Under the pieces are notes generated by a model. That model was not told where the DNA came from, did no database searches, and was given only the letters and a program-made list of their open reading frames with translations. From positions 51,406,068 through 51,470,067 of the forward strand of contig NC_088866.1 in NCBI RefSeq assembly GCF_032884065.1: a DNA stretch of 64,000 bases, written 5' to 3'. The first letter of the stretch is position 1; each line of letters opens with the position of its first letter. This document shows, in pieces, positions 44,385-55,854 of the stretch. Source of the stretch: Artemia franciscana. Its lineage: Eukaryota > Arthropoda > Branchiopoda > Anostraca > Artemiidae. The position numbers and the translations under genes were made by a program.

Positions 44385-47300
44385 AGATAGAACTTTATTT
44401 TGATTCTTTTAGTGAAGTAAGTAATTCACCAAAGAAAACTTGGAAGCTAATCAATTCATGCTTAAATTGATTGCAAACAACTTTTACACTATCAGAAATA
44501 AAGGGCACTCATGGTAATATAATTGAAAGGGAGCTAGAAATAGCTAATTACATGAATTTGAATTTTGTGTCAATTGGTACAGTTTTGTCATCATCTACAA
44601 GCATTATGTAAGCTATTTTATGAAGTATTAATAAAGTAATGTGTCATTTAATAAATCTGTCAGTTAGATTGGGAGCTTTTCCAGATTCATTTAAGAAAAC
44701 AAAGGTGCTACCACTGTACAAAAGCAGCAACCAGAGTAATTGCATGAATTACAGACCAATATCAATTCTTTTGGGTTTTTCTAAATTAATGGAACAATGT
44801 TTTTATAATCAAGTGTATAATTTCTTTAGTTTGAATTATTGTTTTTCAAAAAATCAGTATGGGCTTAGAAAGGGACATAGTATTCAGGATGCTATCCTGA
44901 CTATGGTCCAATTTACTCACAAATGTCTTGATAAAAAAAAATGATTCCAGTAAGTATTTTTTTTGGATCTTGAGAAGGCTTTTGACCCTTTTTTGTCATT
45001 AAATAAAAAAAACTTATTTTTTTAAGCTGAAAGTAAGGAGCGACATTAAAACTTAAAACGAACAGAAATTACTCCGTATATGAAATGGGTTGTCCCCTCT
45101 GCAATCCCTCGCTCTTTACGCTAAAGCTTTTAATTGTTTTAAAAAGTAGAATTGTGACAAAGAGTCAAACTTTAGCGTAAAGAGTGAGGGATTGCAGAGG
45201 GGACAACCCATTTCATATACGGAGTAATTTCTGTTCGTTTTAAGTTTTAATGATCGCTCCTTACTTTCAGCTAAAAAAAATTAGTTTTTTTTATTTAATT
45301 TCTGAACGTTTTTGAATTAATGCATGTTTGATTTTGGCTCTCCGCACATAAATTATTAAAATGAAATTTGTATATTAATTGTTTTTTTGGCTAAATGGCT
45401 TTCTCTTTGTTTTGATCTGATGATTTTGAGAAATAAGGGGTGGAGAAGGAGGCCTAGTTGCCCTCCATTTTTTTTGTTACTTAAAAAGGCAACTAGAACT
45501 TTTACTTTTTAACGAACGTTTTTATTAGTAAAAAATATACGTAACTTAAGAATTAACTTACGTAACAAACTTTCATAACCTTATATTTTTATTATGTATA
45601 TGAAGGGGTTTGTACCCTCGTTAATACCTCGCTCTTTACACTAAATCGTAAGTTTTGTCCCAATTCTTTAAGAATGACCCCTGAATCAGAAAGGCCGTAG
45701 AATAAATAGTTGAAATTACTAAAAATACTTTAGCATAAAGAGCAAGGTATTTATCTCCTAAATACCTCGCTCTTTATGCTAAAGTATTTTTAGAACCCCT
45801 CATATGCGGAATAATCTCTGTTCGTTTTAAGTTTCATAGCTACTTCTTCCTTTCATTTGAAAAACTGTTTTCATGTTTATTTCTCATTGTTTTCTTATAG
45901 TAATGCTAGAGAATCCTGCGCCCTTTTCATTGAATTTTTCTTCCCCCATGACAGACTCCTCCAAGGAAAGATCCTCCAACATAGCCCCCTCTCCTCAGCC
46001 CCACCCCCAAACAAAATAAAATCACCCTGAAAACGTCTGTACACTTCCCAATAACCATTACTATATGTAAACACTGGTCAAAGTTTGTAACTTGCAGCCC
46101 CTTCCCCAGGGATTTTGGGGGAGTAAGCCATCCCCAAAGACATAGTTATTATGGTTTTCCACTATGCTAAACAAAATGGCTATCTCAAAATTTTAATCCA
46201 TTGACTTTGGGAAAAAATGAGCGTAGGAGGGGGCCTAGATGCCCTCTAATTTTTTGGTCACTTAAAAAAGGCACTAGAACTTTTCATTTCCGTTAGAATG
46301 AGCCCTCTTTCAACATTCTAGGACCACTTAGTCGATACAATGACCCCTGGGAAAAAGAAAAAATAAAAAATAAACACGCACCCCTGATTTGTCTTCTGTC
46401 AAAAAATACAAAATTCCACATTTTTGTAGATAGGAGCTTGAAACTTCTACAGTAGGGTTTTCTGATACGCTGAATCTGATGGTGTCATTTTTGTTAAGAT
46501 CCTATCACTTTTATGTGTTGTTTCCCCCTATTTTCCTAAATAAGGCAAATTTTCTCAGGCTCGTAACTTTTGATGGGTAAGACTAAACTTGATGAAATTT
46601 ATATATTTAAAATCAGCATTAAAATTCGATTCTTTTGATGTAGCTATTGATATCAAACTTCAATTTTTTAGAGTTTTGGTTACTATTGAGCCGGGTCGCT
46701 CCTTACTACAGTTGATGAACTGTTTGATAAAATATTGTTGTATAAATTAAGCCATGGCATGATATGAGGACTAGTGCACGATTTTATTGCATCTTACCTT
46801 ACAGGTTTATCCCAAGAAACAACTATTAATAAAACAGTTCTTAGATCCATGCCTGTTGTTTAATATTGGTGGCCCTCAGAGTTCAATTCTGGGACCACTG
46901 CTCTTCCTAATACACATAAATGACCTTCCATCATTGACAGGAAACAACAGTCTGAATGTCCTTTTCTCTGATGATACCAGATCAACACTTGCAGAGCAGT
47001 TGGAAGAGGATGTCAAAAAGAAGCTGCAAATTGTCTTTTCCCAACTGATTGTATGGTCAAAAGCTAATCATTTGTCATTGAATGCTGCAAAAACAAAATT
47101 CATCATTTATAGTGGAATTGGACACAAAGCAAAAGGAATTTCAACTATAAGTGATCAGGCTACAGACATTCAAATTCAAAGGGTAACTTCACTCTGGTAT
47201 CTGGGTACAACTGATGAAAATCTGTTGTATAAAGAACATTATAATAGATCACACATTAAAGCTGCCCAAGGAGTTGGTGTACTGAGGAGGCTTCAGCATT

Positions 47301-47527
47301 TTTTCCCGCATGAGATTCTATGCCTCATTTATTTTGCCTTGGTATATTCCTATCTTCCATATTGTCCCCTGATTTATTTGGCAACATTCAAATATCACAT
47401 GAAACTAATACAGACTCATCAAAACTGGGTGCTTTCGAATTTTGTACAGATATTTTCCCTGTTTCAGAATTATTCCCTGAAACAGGGAGTAAATTTAAGT
47501 TTATATAAGTATAGACCTGTAAAGTAA
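44385..47527 (+). pseudogene. LINE-3: ORF2 fragment split by a family D element
   Basis: Before the insertion: LYFDSFSEVSNSPKKTWKLI (linker), EIANYMNLNFVSIGT, then the RT start with FPDSFKKTKVLPLYKS, MNYRPISILLGFSKLME and FLDLEKAFDP at about 44985. After the family D element, from about 46725, the text continues ILLYKLSHG, DFIASYLTG, then GGPQSSILGPLLFLIHINDL and NVLFSDDTRS, where SDD replaces the usual ADD of the catalytic box. The C-terminal part (VTSLWYLGTTDENLLYKEHY and RSHIKAAQGVGVLRRL) runs to 47527. The endonuclease and ORF1 are missing, so it is 5-prime truncated as well as interrupted. Confidence 0.75.
45003..46720 (+). mobile_element. Family D foldback element, copy 3
   Basis: Hairpin 1 (about 45018-45275): GAAAGTAAGGAGCGACATTA and GGGTTGTCCCCTCTGCAATC pair with near-exact complements across a ~60-bp loop. 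Hairpin 2 (about 45595-45815) has arms containing ATACCTCGCTCTTTACACTA and its degraded complement. A family-B-like module lies at about 46130-46330. The right end has GGGTCGCTCCTTACT followed by a shortened terminal hairpin. It is inserted in the reverse transcriptase of LINE-3. No protein is encoded. Confidence 0.75.
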
Positions 47528-48498
47528 CCACATTTCTAAGACATAAATCAGAAGAGGGTGAACATAGTAGCTTGGCAATACCTTCCCAGAGTATGCTTTT
47601 GGTACTGGATTCATTACTGAGGGTTTTATTTTTATTAGCCTACCAACTTTCCAAAATTACAAAAAGTAGCTTGTCTAAAATCTTACCAGCAGTGTATTTA
47701 TTTGTTGCTCTCCATCTTGATGTGTTGTAGCATATTTCTTGTTATGGGTAGGTCTACCTGCATCCCTGTCCTGTTACAAACAAGCCTAGGCTATGTCATT
47801 GTAATAGAATTGAATGACATATATTTCATTTAAATAAATATGATTCCCGATCAAGGATCTTTCAGAAGGGAACATTGTAATAGCAGCGAAGTAATATCCT
47901 TTAAAATTCCATATTGGTGGTTTTTCATTTACCCACCCTCAATTTCTTACAGCCCATTTGGGTCTTTACATGCCAGCTGAAAATTAATGAAAAACTATTG
48001 TGGAGAGGGGGGAGTTTCCCCCCAATAATTTTGAAAATAATGTAAATGATTTAGTAAACTTAAATATGAGAATTGGTAAGAAACTTGCCAGTTTTTTGTG
48101 TCAAAACATAAAATTAGATTATGTTAAAAGATTTATTCTAAATTAACTCTCCATTTATTTACTGATGGTCTAAAAAATTCTGATAATGCTAGTTTATTTG
48201 AAATTTGATGGGGTAAGGCACTTAATTGTGCTTTTATTTGAATCAGGAGACTAGTTGTACAGCTCTTGCTGGTGCTACGAGGTGGCTGATGGTAAGATTC
48301 CATGGGGCTCAGTTATGGATCTTAATTGACTGAAGTGAAAATTAAGGTAATTAAATAAAAGAAATGGTCAGAGAAAAAACAATTTCAAGCCAGGAAAGAT
48401 CCCATTGACAATGACATTTAAAGGACCAGGAGAGACAGGAGCAGCAAAAGATTATTTCAAGGTCAAACTTCTGTTCTAAATGTTGTCCCATTACTTCA
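47528..48498. other. Spacer with a decayed family F right arm
   Basis: About 47545-47690 resembles the family F right arm (AATACCTTCCCAGAGTATGC, TTATTAGCCTACCAACTTTC, AAAATCTTACC). GAAAATTAAGGTAATTAAAT near 48338 recalls an internal family F phrase. No gene is seen. Confidence 0.4.
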
Positions 48499-50141
48499 TT
48501 TGGGACGTAGAGCAACATTAAAAGTTAAAACGAACAGAAATTACTCCGTATATGAAAGTGGCTTTTCCTCCTCAACGCCCCGCTCTTTAGGCTAAAGTTT
48601 TTTACTGTTTTAAGAAGTAGAGTTAAGAGAAAGAGTCAAAATTTAGCGTAAAGAGCGGGGCGTTGAGGAGGAAAAGCCCCTTTCATATACGGAGTAATTT
48701 CTGTTCGTTTTAAGTTTTAATGTTGCTCCTTACTTTCATTTAAAAAAACTTGTTTTTTTTTAATTTAATTTCTGGGCGTTTTTGAATTAATGCATGTTTT
48801 GATCTTGGCTCTCCGCACATAAATAAAAACGAAATTTGCATATTAATTAATTGCAATTAATTGGGAGATTTTGAGAAAAAAGGAGCGAGGGAGGAGGCCT
48901 AGTTGCCCTCCAATTTTTTGATTACTTGAGAAAGCAACTACAACTTCATTTTTTTACAAACGTTTTCATTGGTAAAAAATATGCCTAACTTACGAATTAA
49001 TTTACGTAACGAATTTCTATATTCGTATGTTTTTATTGCGTGTATGAAGGGGTTCAACCCTCTTCGATACCTCGCTCTTTACCCTAAAGCTTAAATGTTG
49101 TCCCAATTCCATAAGAATGAGCTCTGAATCACAAAGGCTGTAGAATAAATAGTTTAAATTACTAAAAATACTTTAGCGTAAAGAGTGAGGTATAACGAGG
49201 AGGTAAGCCCCTCATATGCATAATAATTTTTGTTCGTTTTAATTTTTAATGCTGCTCCTTACTTTCAGTAGAAAAAACTTTTCAAACTTATTTTTTCATT
49301 GTTTTTTCAAATAATGCTAGAAAATCCTGCACCCCCTTCATTGAAATTTTCTTCCCCCATGACAAGTTTCTCCATGGACATTTCCTCCCACGTAACGCCC
49401 CCTCAAATTACCCCCTAAACAAAAAAAATACCCCTGAAAACGTCTGTACACTTCCCAGTAACCATTACTGTATGTAAACACAGGTCAAAGTTTGTAACTT
49501 GCAGCCCCTCCCACGGGGACTGCGGGGGAGTAAGTTGTTCCTAAAGACATGGTTATTAGGTTTTTCGACTATGGTGAATAAAATGGCTATCTCAGAATTT
49601 TGATCCGGTGACTTTTGGGAAAAATGAGCGTGGGAGGGGGCCTAGGTGCCCTCCATTTTTTGGTCACTTAAAAAGGGCACTAGAACTTTTAATTTCCGTT
49701 AGAATGAGCCCTCTTGCGACATTCTAGGACCACTCAGTCGATATGATCATCCCTGGGGAAATAACAAAAAACAAACAAAAAAACAAATGAACACGCATCC
49801 ATGATCTGTCTTCTAGCAAAAAATGCGAAATTCCACATTTTTGTAGATAGGAGCTTGAAACTTCTACAATAAGGTTCTCTGATACGTTAAATCTAATGGT
49901 GTGATTTTAGTTAAGATTGTATGACTAGGAGGTGTTTCCCCCTATTTTCTAAAACGAGGCAAATTTTATCAGGCTTGTAACTTTTGATGGGTAAGACTAA
50001 TCTTGATGAAACACTTATATATTTAAAATCATCATTAAAATGCGATTCTTTTGATGTAACTATTGGTATCAAAATTCCATTTTTTAGAGTTTCGGTTACT
50101 ATTGAGCCGGGTCGCTCCTTACTACAGTTCGTTACCACGAA
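48499..50141 (+). mobile_element. Family D foldback element, copy 4 (most complete)
   Basis: Hairpin 1 is at about 48510-48745 (GGCTTTTCCTCCTCAACGCC and its complement). Hairpin 2 is at about 49040-49225 (GATACCTCGCTCTTTACCCT and its complement). A family-B-like module follows at about 49570-49740 (AAAATGGCTATCTCAGAATT, then CTAGGTGCCCTCCATT and AAAAGGGCACTAGAAC). It ends with GGGTCGCTCCTTACTACAGT and a terminal hairpin, CAGTTCGTTACCACGAACTG. The extreme left motif is degraded (GACGTAGAGCAACATT). No transposase is encoded. Confidence 0.75.
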
Positions 50142-50195
50142 CTGTTTGAAAATTATAGGACTGCATCATCAAATAAATCCTATCTAACCTTAAAA

Positions 50196-50510
50196 TAAGA
50201 GCCATAGTAGCCAGGGGTTTGTGTGCTAGACTTGGAATACCTGGTCCGTGAGAATGGGGGTTCGAGTCTTTTTTTTTTTGCTGGTTATTTGGTTTGGAAC
50301 TGAGGTGAGCGGTGTGACTCTATAAGCTTAGCCAGAGTCGAACCAGCTCTAAATGAGTAGCTAGAGAAATCCAGGAAAGGTAAACAGGAAGGGCGTGCAA
50401 AAGCATAGGATGGCTGCCCCCATTGCACTTTCTGGCTGAAGGATCATGAAACGAAAATCAGCACTACCAGGAGGGACTGTAAAGTTCAATGCCGGATTCT
50501 TTTTATTTTT
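50196..50510 (+). mobile_element. tRNA-derived SINE, copy 2
   Basis: The head has an A-box-like TAGCCAGGGGT (50208-50218) and a B box GGTTCGAGTC (50259-50268) about 40 bases apart, the spacing of a tRNA promoter. The body (CCAGCTCTAAATGAG, GGGACTGTAAAGTTCAATGC) matches copy 1 at 13050. It lies about 55 bases after the end of family D copy 4. Confidence 0.75.
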
Positions 50511-51114
50511 TAATCTTAAAATCTATTTTCGATCGTTTTTAGTGGCATAGCTGTGGGGAGGGAAGGGGTCACACATATTCCCTGGTGGAACGCCTGCCAA
50601 GGGGAAACCAACATTGCCCCCAAGTTCTGAAAAACCTAGCTATGTTTTTGTTTTATGAAGTTAATTAATATGGCCACTCAAGTGCTCGATTGTGCCATCA
50701 TACACAGTCCAAAATTGCTGTTACTTGTAACATGTCATCTGTATGGCAGAAGGTTGACTCCTTGTGAAGAAAAAAAAATTATTCTTTTTCTTACCTACCT
50801 ACAGGACCTGAATAACACCACACATAATCCACCACCATACTAGAAAGACATTTGGTGAGCAGTACATATAAGGGATAAATGGCAGCTCTTCTTGAGTGCC
50901 TCTGGTGGCCCAGGATGAAATCAGTTCCACAGACAATTGCAAATAATTCACATTCCATCTAAATTTATTTTAGGTTTTATTGTACAGTATAATAGACATC
51001 TATCGTCTTTTTATTGTACAGTATAAAATTAAAGAACCACTAGGGTTGTGATTGATAAACTATCTTCAAAAGTTGTCAAAAATCATATCTAACCCATTCA
51101 AATCTTTAATTCAG
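50511..51114. other. Sequence upstream of the first visible MTAP exon
   Basis: It is probably intron, because a polypyrimidine-like tract and CAG acceptor (TCTTTAATTCAG) end at 51114. The first MTAP coding exon, expected to be very short, was not identified. A frame open from 51052 into the exon is judged to be intron read-through. Confidence 0.45.
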
Positions 51115-51260
51115 GTTGGAATTATTGGTGGCTCTGGGTTGTATTCCCTTGATTGTTTAGAGAATGCTCAAGACGTGGATGTGTCCACCCCTTATGGAAA
51201 GCCATCCGATAAAATTTCTGTTGGAACAATTAATGGTGTCAACTGTGCTGTTCTGGCAAG
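51115..51260 (+). CDS. Mtap: MTAP, exon with the glycine-rich N-terminal loop
   Basis: MTAP cleaves 5-prime-methylthioadenosine with phosphate to adenine and methylthioribose-1-phosphate in the cytosol, in methionine and purine salvage. The exon begins after AG at 51113-51114 and reads VGIIGGSGLYSLDCLENAQD, then VSTPYGKPSDKISVGTINGV and ending CAVLA plus AG, the first two bases of an Arg codon. The IIGGSG loop is the phosphate-binding N-terminal strand-turn of the family, and TPYGKPSD is its usual next block. It ends at a GT donor (GGTGAC). The residues before VGII must come from an upstream exon. The intron to the next exon is 5,988 bp. Confidence 0.92.
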
Positions 51261-52189
51261 GTGACAAGATTTATTATGTACTCAATTCTATTTATTTCTC
51301 TTTCTCTCATCCTTTTTCTGTTTTCTTTTTCAATTCCTAGATATTTTCTTATGTTCAATTTTCAACCAATGTTTATTAAAATTACTGTGGGAAGGGAAAT
51401 AAAAATGTTTATTCCCACCACTAGCTTGCAACAACCATTTTTATTCAAGTGACTTATGCTAAATATGGTCCTTAAAGGCATTTAGTGTTAGCATACAGGT
51501 CTACATATATTTTTGTTATTGAAAATATGCATTTTGTTTTATTTTAATATGTGTATATCATTAAACATTGCATTAATGTAGCATTTGGTAGGCACTGTAT
51601 GGCGCCTATGGGGGGAGCGGAGTTAAAGAAGTCTTCTTGCGTGTCAAATAATTAGTCCTTGGGGGTTTCAAATTGCAAAAAAAGTATTGTCACATGATTT
51701 TTAAAATTACTCATTAAATTATTAGGCCTATTAATATAATTACTTATAAATAATTAATTATTGGTTATTACAGCAAAATAGTTAATACAGTTAATAACTT
51801 TTCAACATTTGGCCAGTGTAAGAAATTGGTTATATTCATGACCAAATTTCCACTGTCGATGCGTACCCTACTGACCAAGAAATGGCTGAGTACCATTGTA
51901 ATAGACGAGATGTAATCTAAAAGTTACTGATAAGAGAATCTGGTGCAAGCTTATGAACTTTAAAATTTTATTAATAATATGTTAATAAGTAGATCCAAGA
52001 AAATTCTAAAAGTAGAGATCTAATAGGGAAAACACAGGAAAACCCTATTTTTGAAAAAAAAATATAAAAAAACGCAATGTGATGATGCTAAAAGTGGAAG
52101 AACTGGTAGATATTTCATACCCACTTTTACTGTCCATACTCATTGCCCTAAAAAGAAAGTGTGCTGATAGAAGAGAAACAAAAAAGACT
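51261..52189. other. MTAP intron, 5-prime part
   Basis: AT-rich sequence without recognisable genes or repeats. Confidence 0.5.
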
Positions 52190-52725
52190 AAATAACGTGT
52201 CTTTCTTTTTAATTTTCTCGGTTTTATTGTCCCCGTTTCTTGGTTGTTGAATTTTCTATTCTTCAGTTTTGTTGTTTTTACTTGCTCTTCTTTCGTCAAC
52301 TACTGAGGAAACTGTATAATTCTATCCAAAGTATCAACAGAGCTGCAAAAAGAGAAAGAAAAATGACTAAGTAACCGTGTATTCTATTGTTTTTAGTTTA
52401 ATCTTTTTTGTTTCCTAGATTTTTAATCCTTCTGTCTTGGTTTATTAATTTTCTATTCCTCTGTTGTGTTTTTTTTACTTGCACTTCCTTTATTAACCAT
52501 TGAGTATGGACTATGAACTTCTTTCCAAATATCTCCTTAGCTGAAAAAAGACAAAGGAAAAAGACAGGTAAAAGGAAAAAGGAGAAAGGAAAGGTAACTG
52601 TGTATTTTCTTTGTTGTTGAATTTTCTATTCTTTTCGTTATTTTGTTTTCGCTTGCACTTCCTTTGTCAACCGTTGAGGATGTGCTATCTACTTCTATCC
52701 AAAATATCTACCATTTCTTCTTGAA
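52190..52725 (+). repeat. Pyrimidine-rich ~185-bp tandem repeat (family H)
   Basis: Three units share TTGAATTTTCTATTCTTC, then GTTTTTACTTGC(T/A)CTTC(T/C)TT, then (T/A)ACTTCT(A/T)TCCAAA(G/A)TATC, starting near 52240, 52435 and 52609 (spacings about 195 and 174). A fourth, single copy lies at 57020-57115, directly before the next MTAP exon. Confidence 0.6.
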
Positions 52726-52871
52726 TTTTAACGTTTTCATGTTGTATTCTATCTTAAAATCGAAGAATTTCTTACATATGTTTTGCTGTTTGTGATTGGC
52801 TAATTTAACTTTTAAACCTATTGTTAATGATAATACCATTATGCTTAAATTGAAAACTACTCTATATCATA

Positions 52872-54420
52872 GGCAGCACAATAGCGCTGCCTAACTAAAG
52901 AGCAATGGGTTTTTTCCAGGGTGCTTTGTATTGAAGGAGTTGTTGTAGAAACTACGAGGGCTCATTTGATCGGAAATTGAAAGGGCCAATGCCCTTTTTA
53001 ATAGTCAACAGTTATTGGCGGGCAAACAGTCCCCCCCACGCCAATCATTTCCCCAAACACATTCAATCAAAATTTTGATATAGTCATTTTGTTCAGCGGA
53101 TTTGAAAGGTCCGGAAATTATGTCTTTGAAATGACCACCCCCTTCCCCACAGCCCTCATGGCAGAGGTAGTAATTTATGTGTTTGGGGTATATAAGGTTT
53201 GTTTATATAAAGGATGGTCGTATAAACCTGAGAGAGGAGTCATTTGGTTGATAATCAGAAATTCTAGTGCCCTTTTTGTGAGTGAAAGTGATGGAAGGAT
53301 AGCTACTGCCTACCCTTCCCCCCTACACACATCATATTTTCCCGAAATGTATCTAATAGAAATTACGAGATAGTCATTTAAAAAAAAAAATAGTACAAAG
53401 ATCATAGGCAGTGCAATTGAGCTGCCTAAGTAAATGCACACCCCCCCCCCCACGCCATCATTTCTCCAAATAAATCTGTTCAAAATTTTGAGATAGCCAT
53501 TCTGTTCAGCGTATTTGAAAAGTCTACTAGTGATGTCTTTTGAAGATTAACCCCCATCCCAGAGCCCTCAAGGGAAGGATTGTAAGTTATGCCTCGGGAA
53601 ATTTAAGGTTGTTATGTAAAGGGTAGTGGGCATTAACTTTGGAGGGGGGCTCATTGGATTTGAAATCGAAATTTTTAGTTTACTTTTTAATACTCGAAAG
53701 TGATTGGAGGACAACAGCCCCCCCCCCCCCCCCTCCATCACCTGTCATTTCCCCAAACACATCCAATCAAAATTTTGAGGTAGCCATTTTGTTAAGCATA
53801 TTTGAAAGATCCAGTAATTATATCTTTGGGATGACAGATCTCAGGGCAAGGGCTATAAGTTATAGTAGTTGCCCGTTTTTTACGTTTAAGGTGTTTATGG
53901 AGAGGGTGATTGTAGAAACATCGGATGTGGCTCATTCAGTTGGAAATCAAAAATCCTAGTGTCAATAGTGATAAGAGTCAGAAGTGATAGGAGGTTAAGT
54001 AGCCCCACCCGACGTGTTTTTTCTCAAATGCATCTGATTGAAATTTTGAGGCAGCTATTTGTTTAAAATGGTCTAAAGATCATATAAAAAGACCTTTGGC
54101 GTTGAAATAGCCCCTCAAAACCTGGGGGCAAGGCTTTTAAGTTATGGCCGCGAGGCATATAAGGTTTTATGGAATGAGTGGTTTTTGGATAGGGCTCATT
54201 TGAGCGAAAATTCAAAATTATAGTGCTCCTTTTAAGAGTCAAGGGAATCGTGGGCAACCAGCCCCCTCTCCCACGACCATCATTTTTCAAAACAAACATC
54301 CGATTTTGAGGAGTTTTGAGGAGTGCATTTTCTTCAGCATTGTTGAAAGATCTTGTAATTACGCCTTTGGGGACGTAAACCCCCTCACAGCCCCCAGAGC
54401 GAGGGCCATAAGCTAGGCAA
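52872..54420 (+). repeat. Family B element(s): palindrome plus tandem units
   Basis: It starts with the palindrome GGCAGCACAATAGCGCTGCC (52872-52891). A second related palindrome, GGCAGTGCAATTGAGCTGCC, is at 53407-53426, so there are two elements head to tail or one nested in the other. About five units carry the complement of the family B phrases (GGGCTCATTTGAT, AGTGCCCTTTTT, CCCCAAACACATTCAATCAA, GTCATTTTGTTCAGC). Long C or G runs (for example 53720-53734) occur in each unit. All of it lies in the MTAP intron. Confidence 0.6.
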
Positions 54421-54489
54421 TTCGTTCACTGTTTACATATAGTATATGTTATTGAGAAAGGTATCCATATTTGACGTTTACTTTCCAAA

Positions 54490-55700
54490 AAGACAAAGGG
54501 AATTCAGGTGAGCCCTTCAGATAAGGCTGTGGGGAGTATTGAGCTAAATCAAAACAATTTATGTGTATACGGGCTTTCAAAAAGGTTTAACTCAAGAATG
54601 ACTGAGTATATTAATTTGGAACTTTCAGGAAATGGTAAGGCGGATGATCAGTTAACTAAAAGGCAATATTTGTAGGCTACTACTACTACTACAAATACTG
54701 CCACTACAACTGCTTCCACTACTACTTCTACAACCAGAGTACTACATTTAAAATAGTGCGTGGAAATTAAAACTAAAACAAAAGAGTGTGTCTCAAGAAT
54801 GGATTTGAGCATTAAGTTGGAAATTTTAGAAAATACGTAAAGGGGGAGAGCAATTGACCAAGAGGCAATACTGCTGCTACGCAAGGCTCAGAGCATTAAG
54901 ATGAAAATCACCAAAGTATATTAATATACAGATTATAAAAAGGATGAATCAGCAATGTCATAGCAACGGCTAATCGTATTAAGATGAAACTTCCATGACT
55001 TGATAGGAACGATTTTAAAATCACCAAAAGACAATATATACACTGTTAATGCTACCACTACAGTTACTGTAACTAATGACGCTATGTGTATTATGTTGAA
55101 ACTTTTAGAAGACGCTAAGGAGGAGTTTCAATTGAACGTAAAAATTATGTGCATGCAGATTTTCAAAAGGGTATATAAGAAATATTATAGGTAGTGCTGC
55201 TCTATAATAGATAGAAATATAGTTGAAGCTTCTAAAGGGGGCTAGTTCGGTTCAAGATCAAAAGTTCTAGTGCCCTTTTCAAAAGTAAAAAGAAGCTCCC
55301 AGGCCCATTCATTTTCCAAAACACATCCACCCAAAATTTTGAGACAGCCATTTTGTTCAGCATAATAGAACAGTCCAGCAGCTATGTCTCTATGCTATAG
55401 GGTATGTCAACCCCCAACAATTATGCCATTGGCCCAAACGCTTTAAAACTAAATCAAAATGCAATATGTGGATGTTTGCCAATAAGAAACCTTAGCAATG
55501 GGGTATTAATTTGAAAGTTTTGGGGCTACTGCTGTTATCACTTTTGCTCTTGCAATTTAAATAAATCAGAAGAGTGTAAGTGTGTCCAGGGTATCAAAGA
55601 GCATAGATAGAATGTTTTGGGAATGATAGTAAGTCTAATTTTCAGGTCAACTTGAGGGGGTATAAACTTAAATTAAACAATACTGTTTGTGTCAGGATTA
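54490..55700. repeat. Family C units in the MTAP intron
   Basis: Phrases such as AATCAAAACAATTTATGTGT, CTCAAGAATGACTGAG(T)ATATTAA, TTGGAACTTTCAGG and triplet runs CTACTACTACTACTACAAAT match the family C set at 27430-28930. A single family B half-unit lies at about 55240-55420 inside it. Confidence 0.5.
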
Positions 55701-55854
55701 AAAATTGTTGAATAAGTTGTCCAACATACAAACAGCTAGCCAAAGTATGGATTCATATAGAAAAAAAACAGAAAGATGTAATATTTTAATTTGCCCATGT
55801 AAAATACTATGTCAATAAAAAACGAACAGATATTAATTTAAAAAATTTCCACAA

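Noticed and set aside
50201-50275. Functional tRNA gene
   Set aside because: The A and B boxes are present but the acceptor stem does not pair and the similarity to the copy at 13050 continues past the tRNA part, so it is a SINE head.
51052-51114. Extension of the first visible MTAP exon upstream (INYLQKLSKIISNPF...)
   Set aside because: It starts without an ATG, has no similarity to MTAP N-termini, and a good acceptor (TTTAATTCAG) lies directly before the conserved text.
54063-54299. Minus-strand frame in the MTAP intron
   Set aside because: It is a translated family B unit; other units do not keep the frame.
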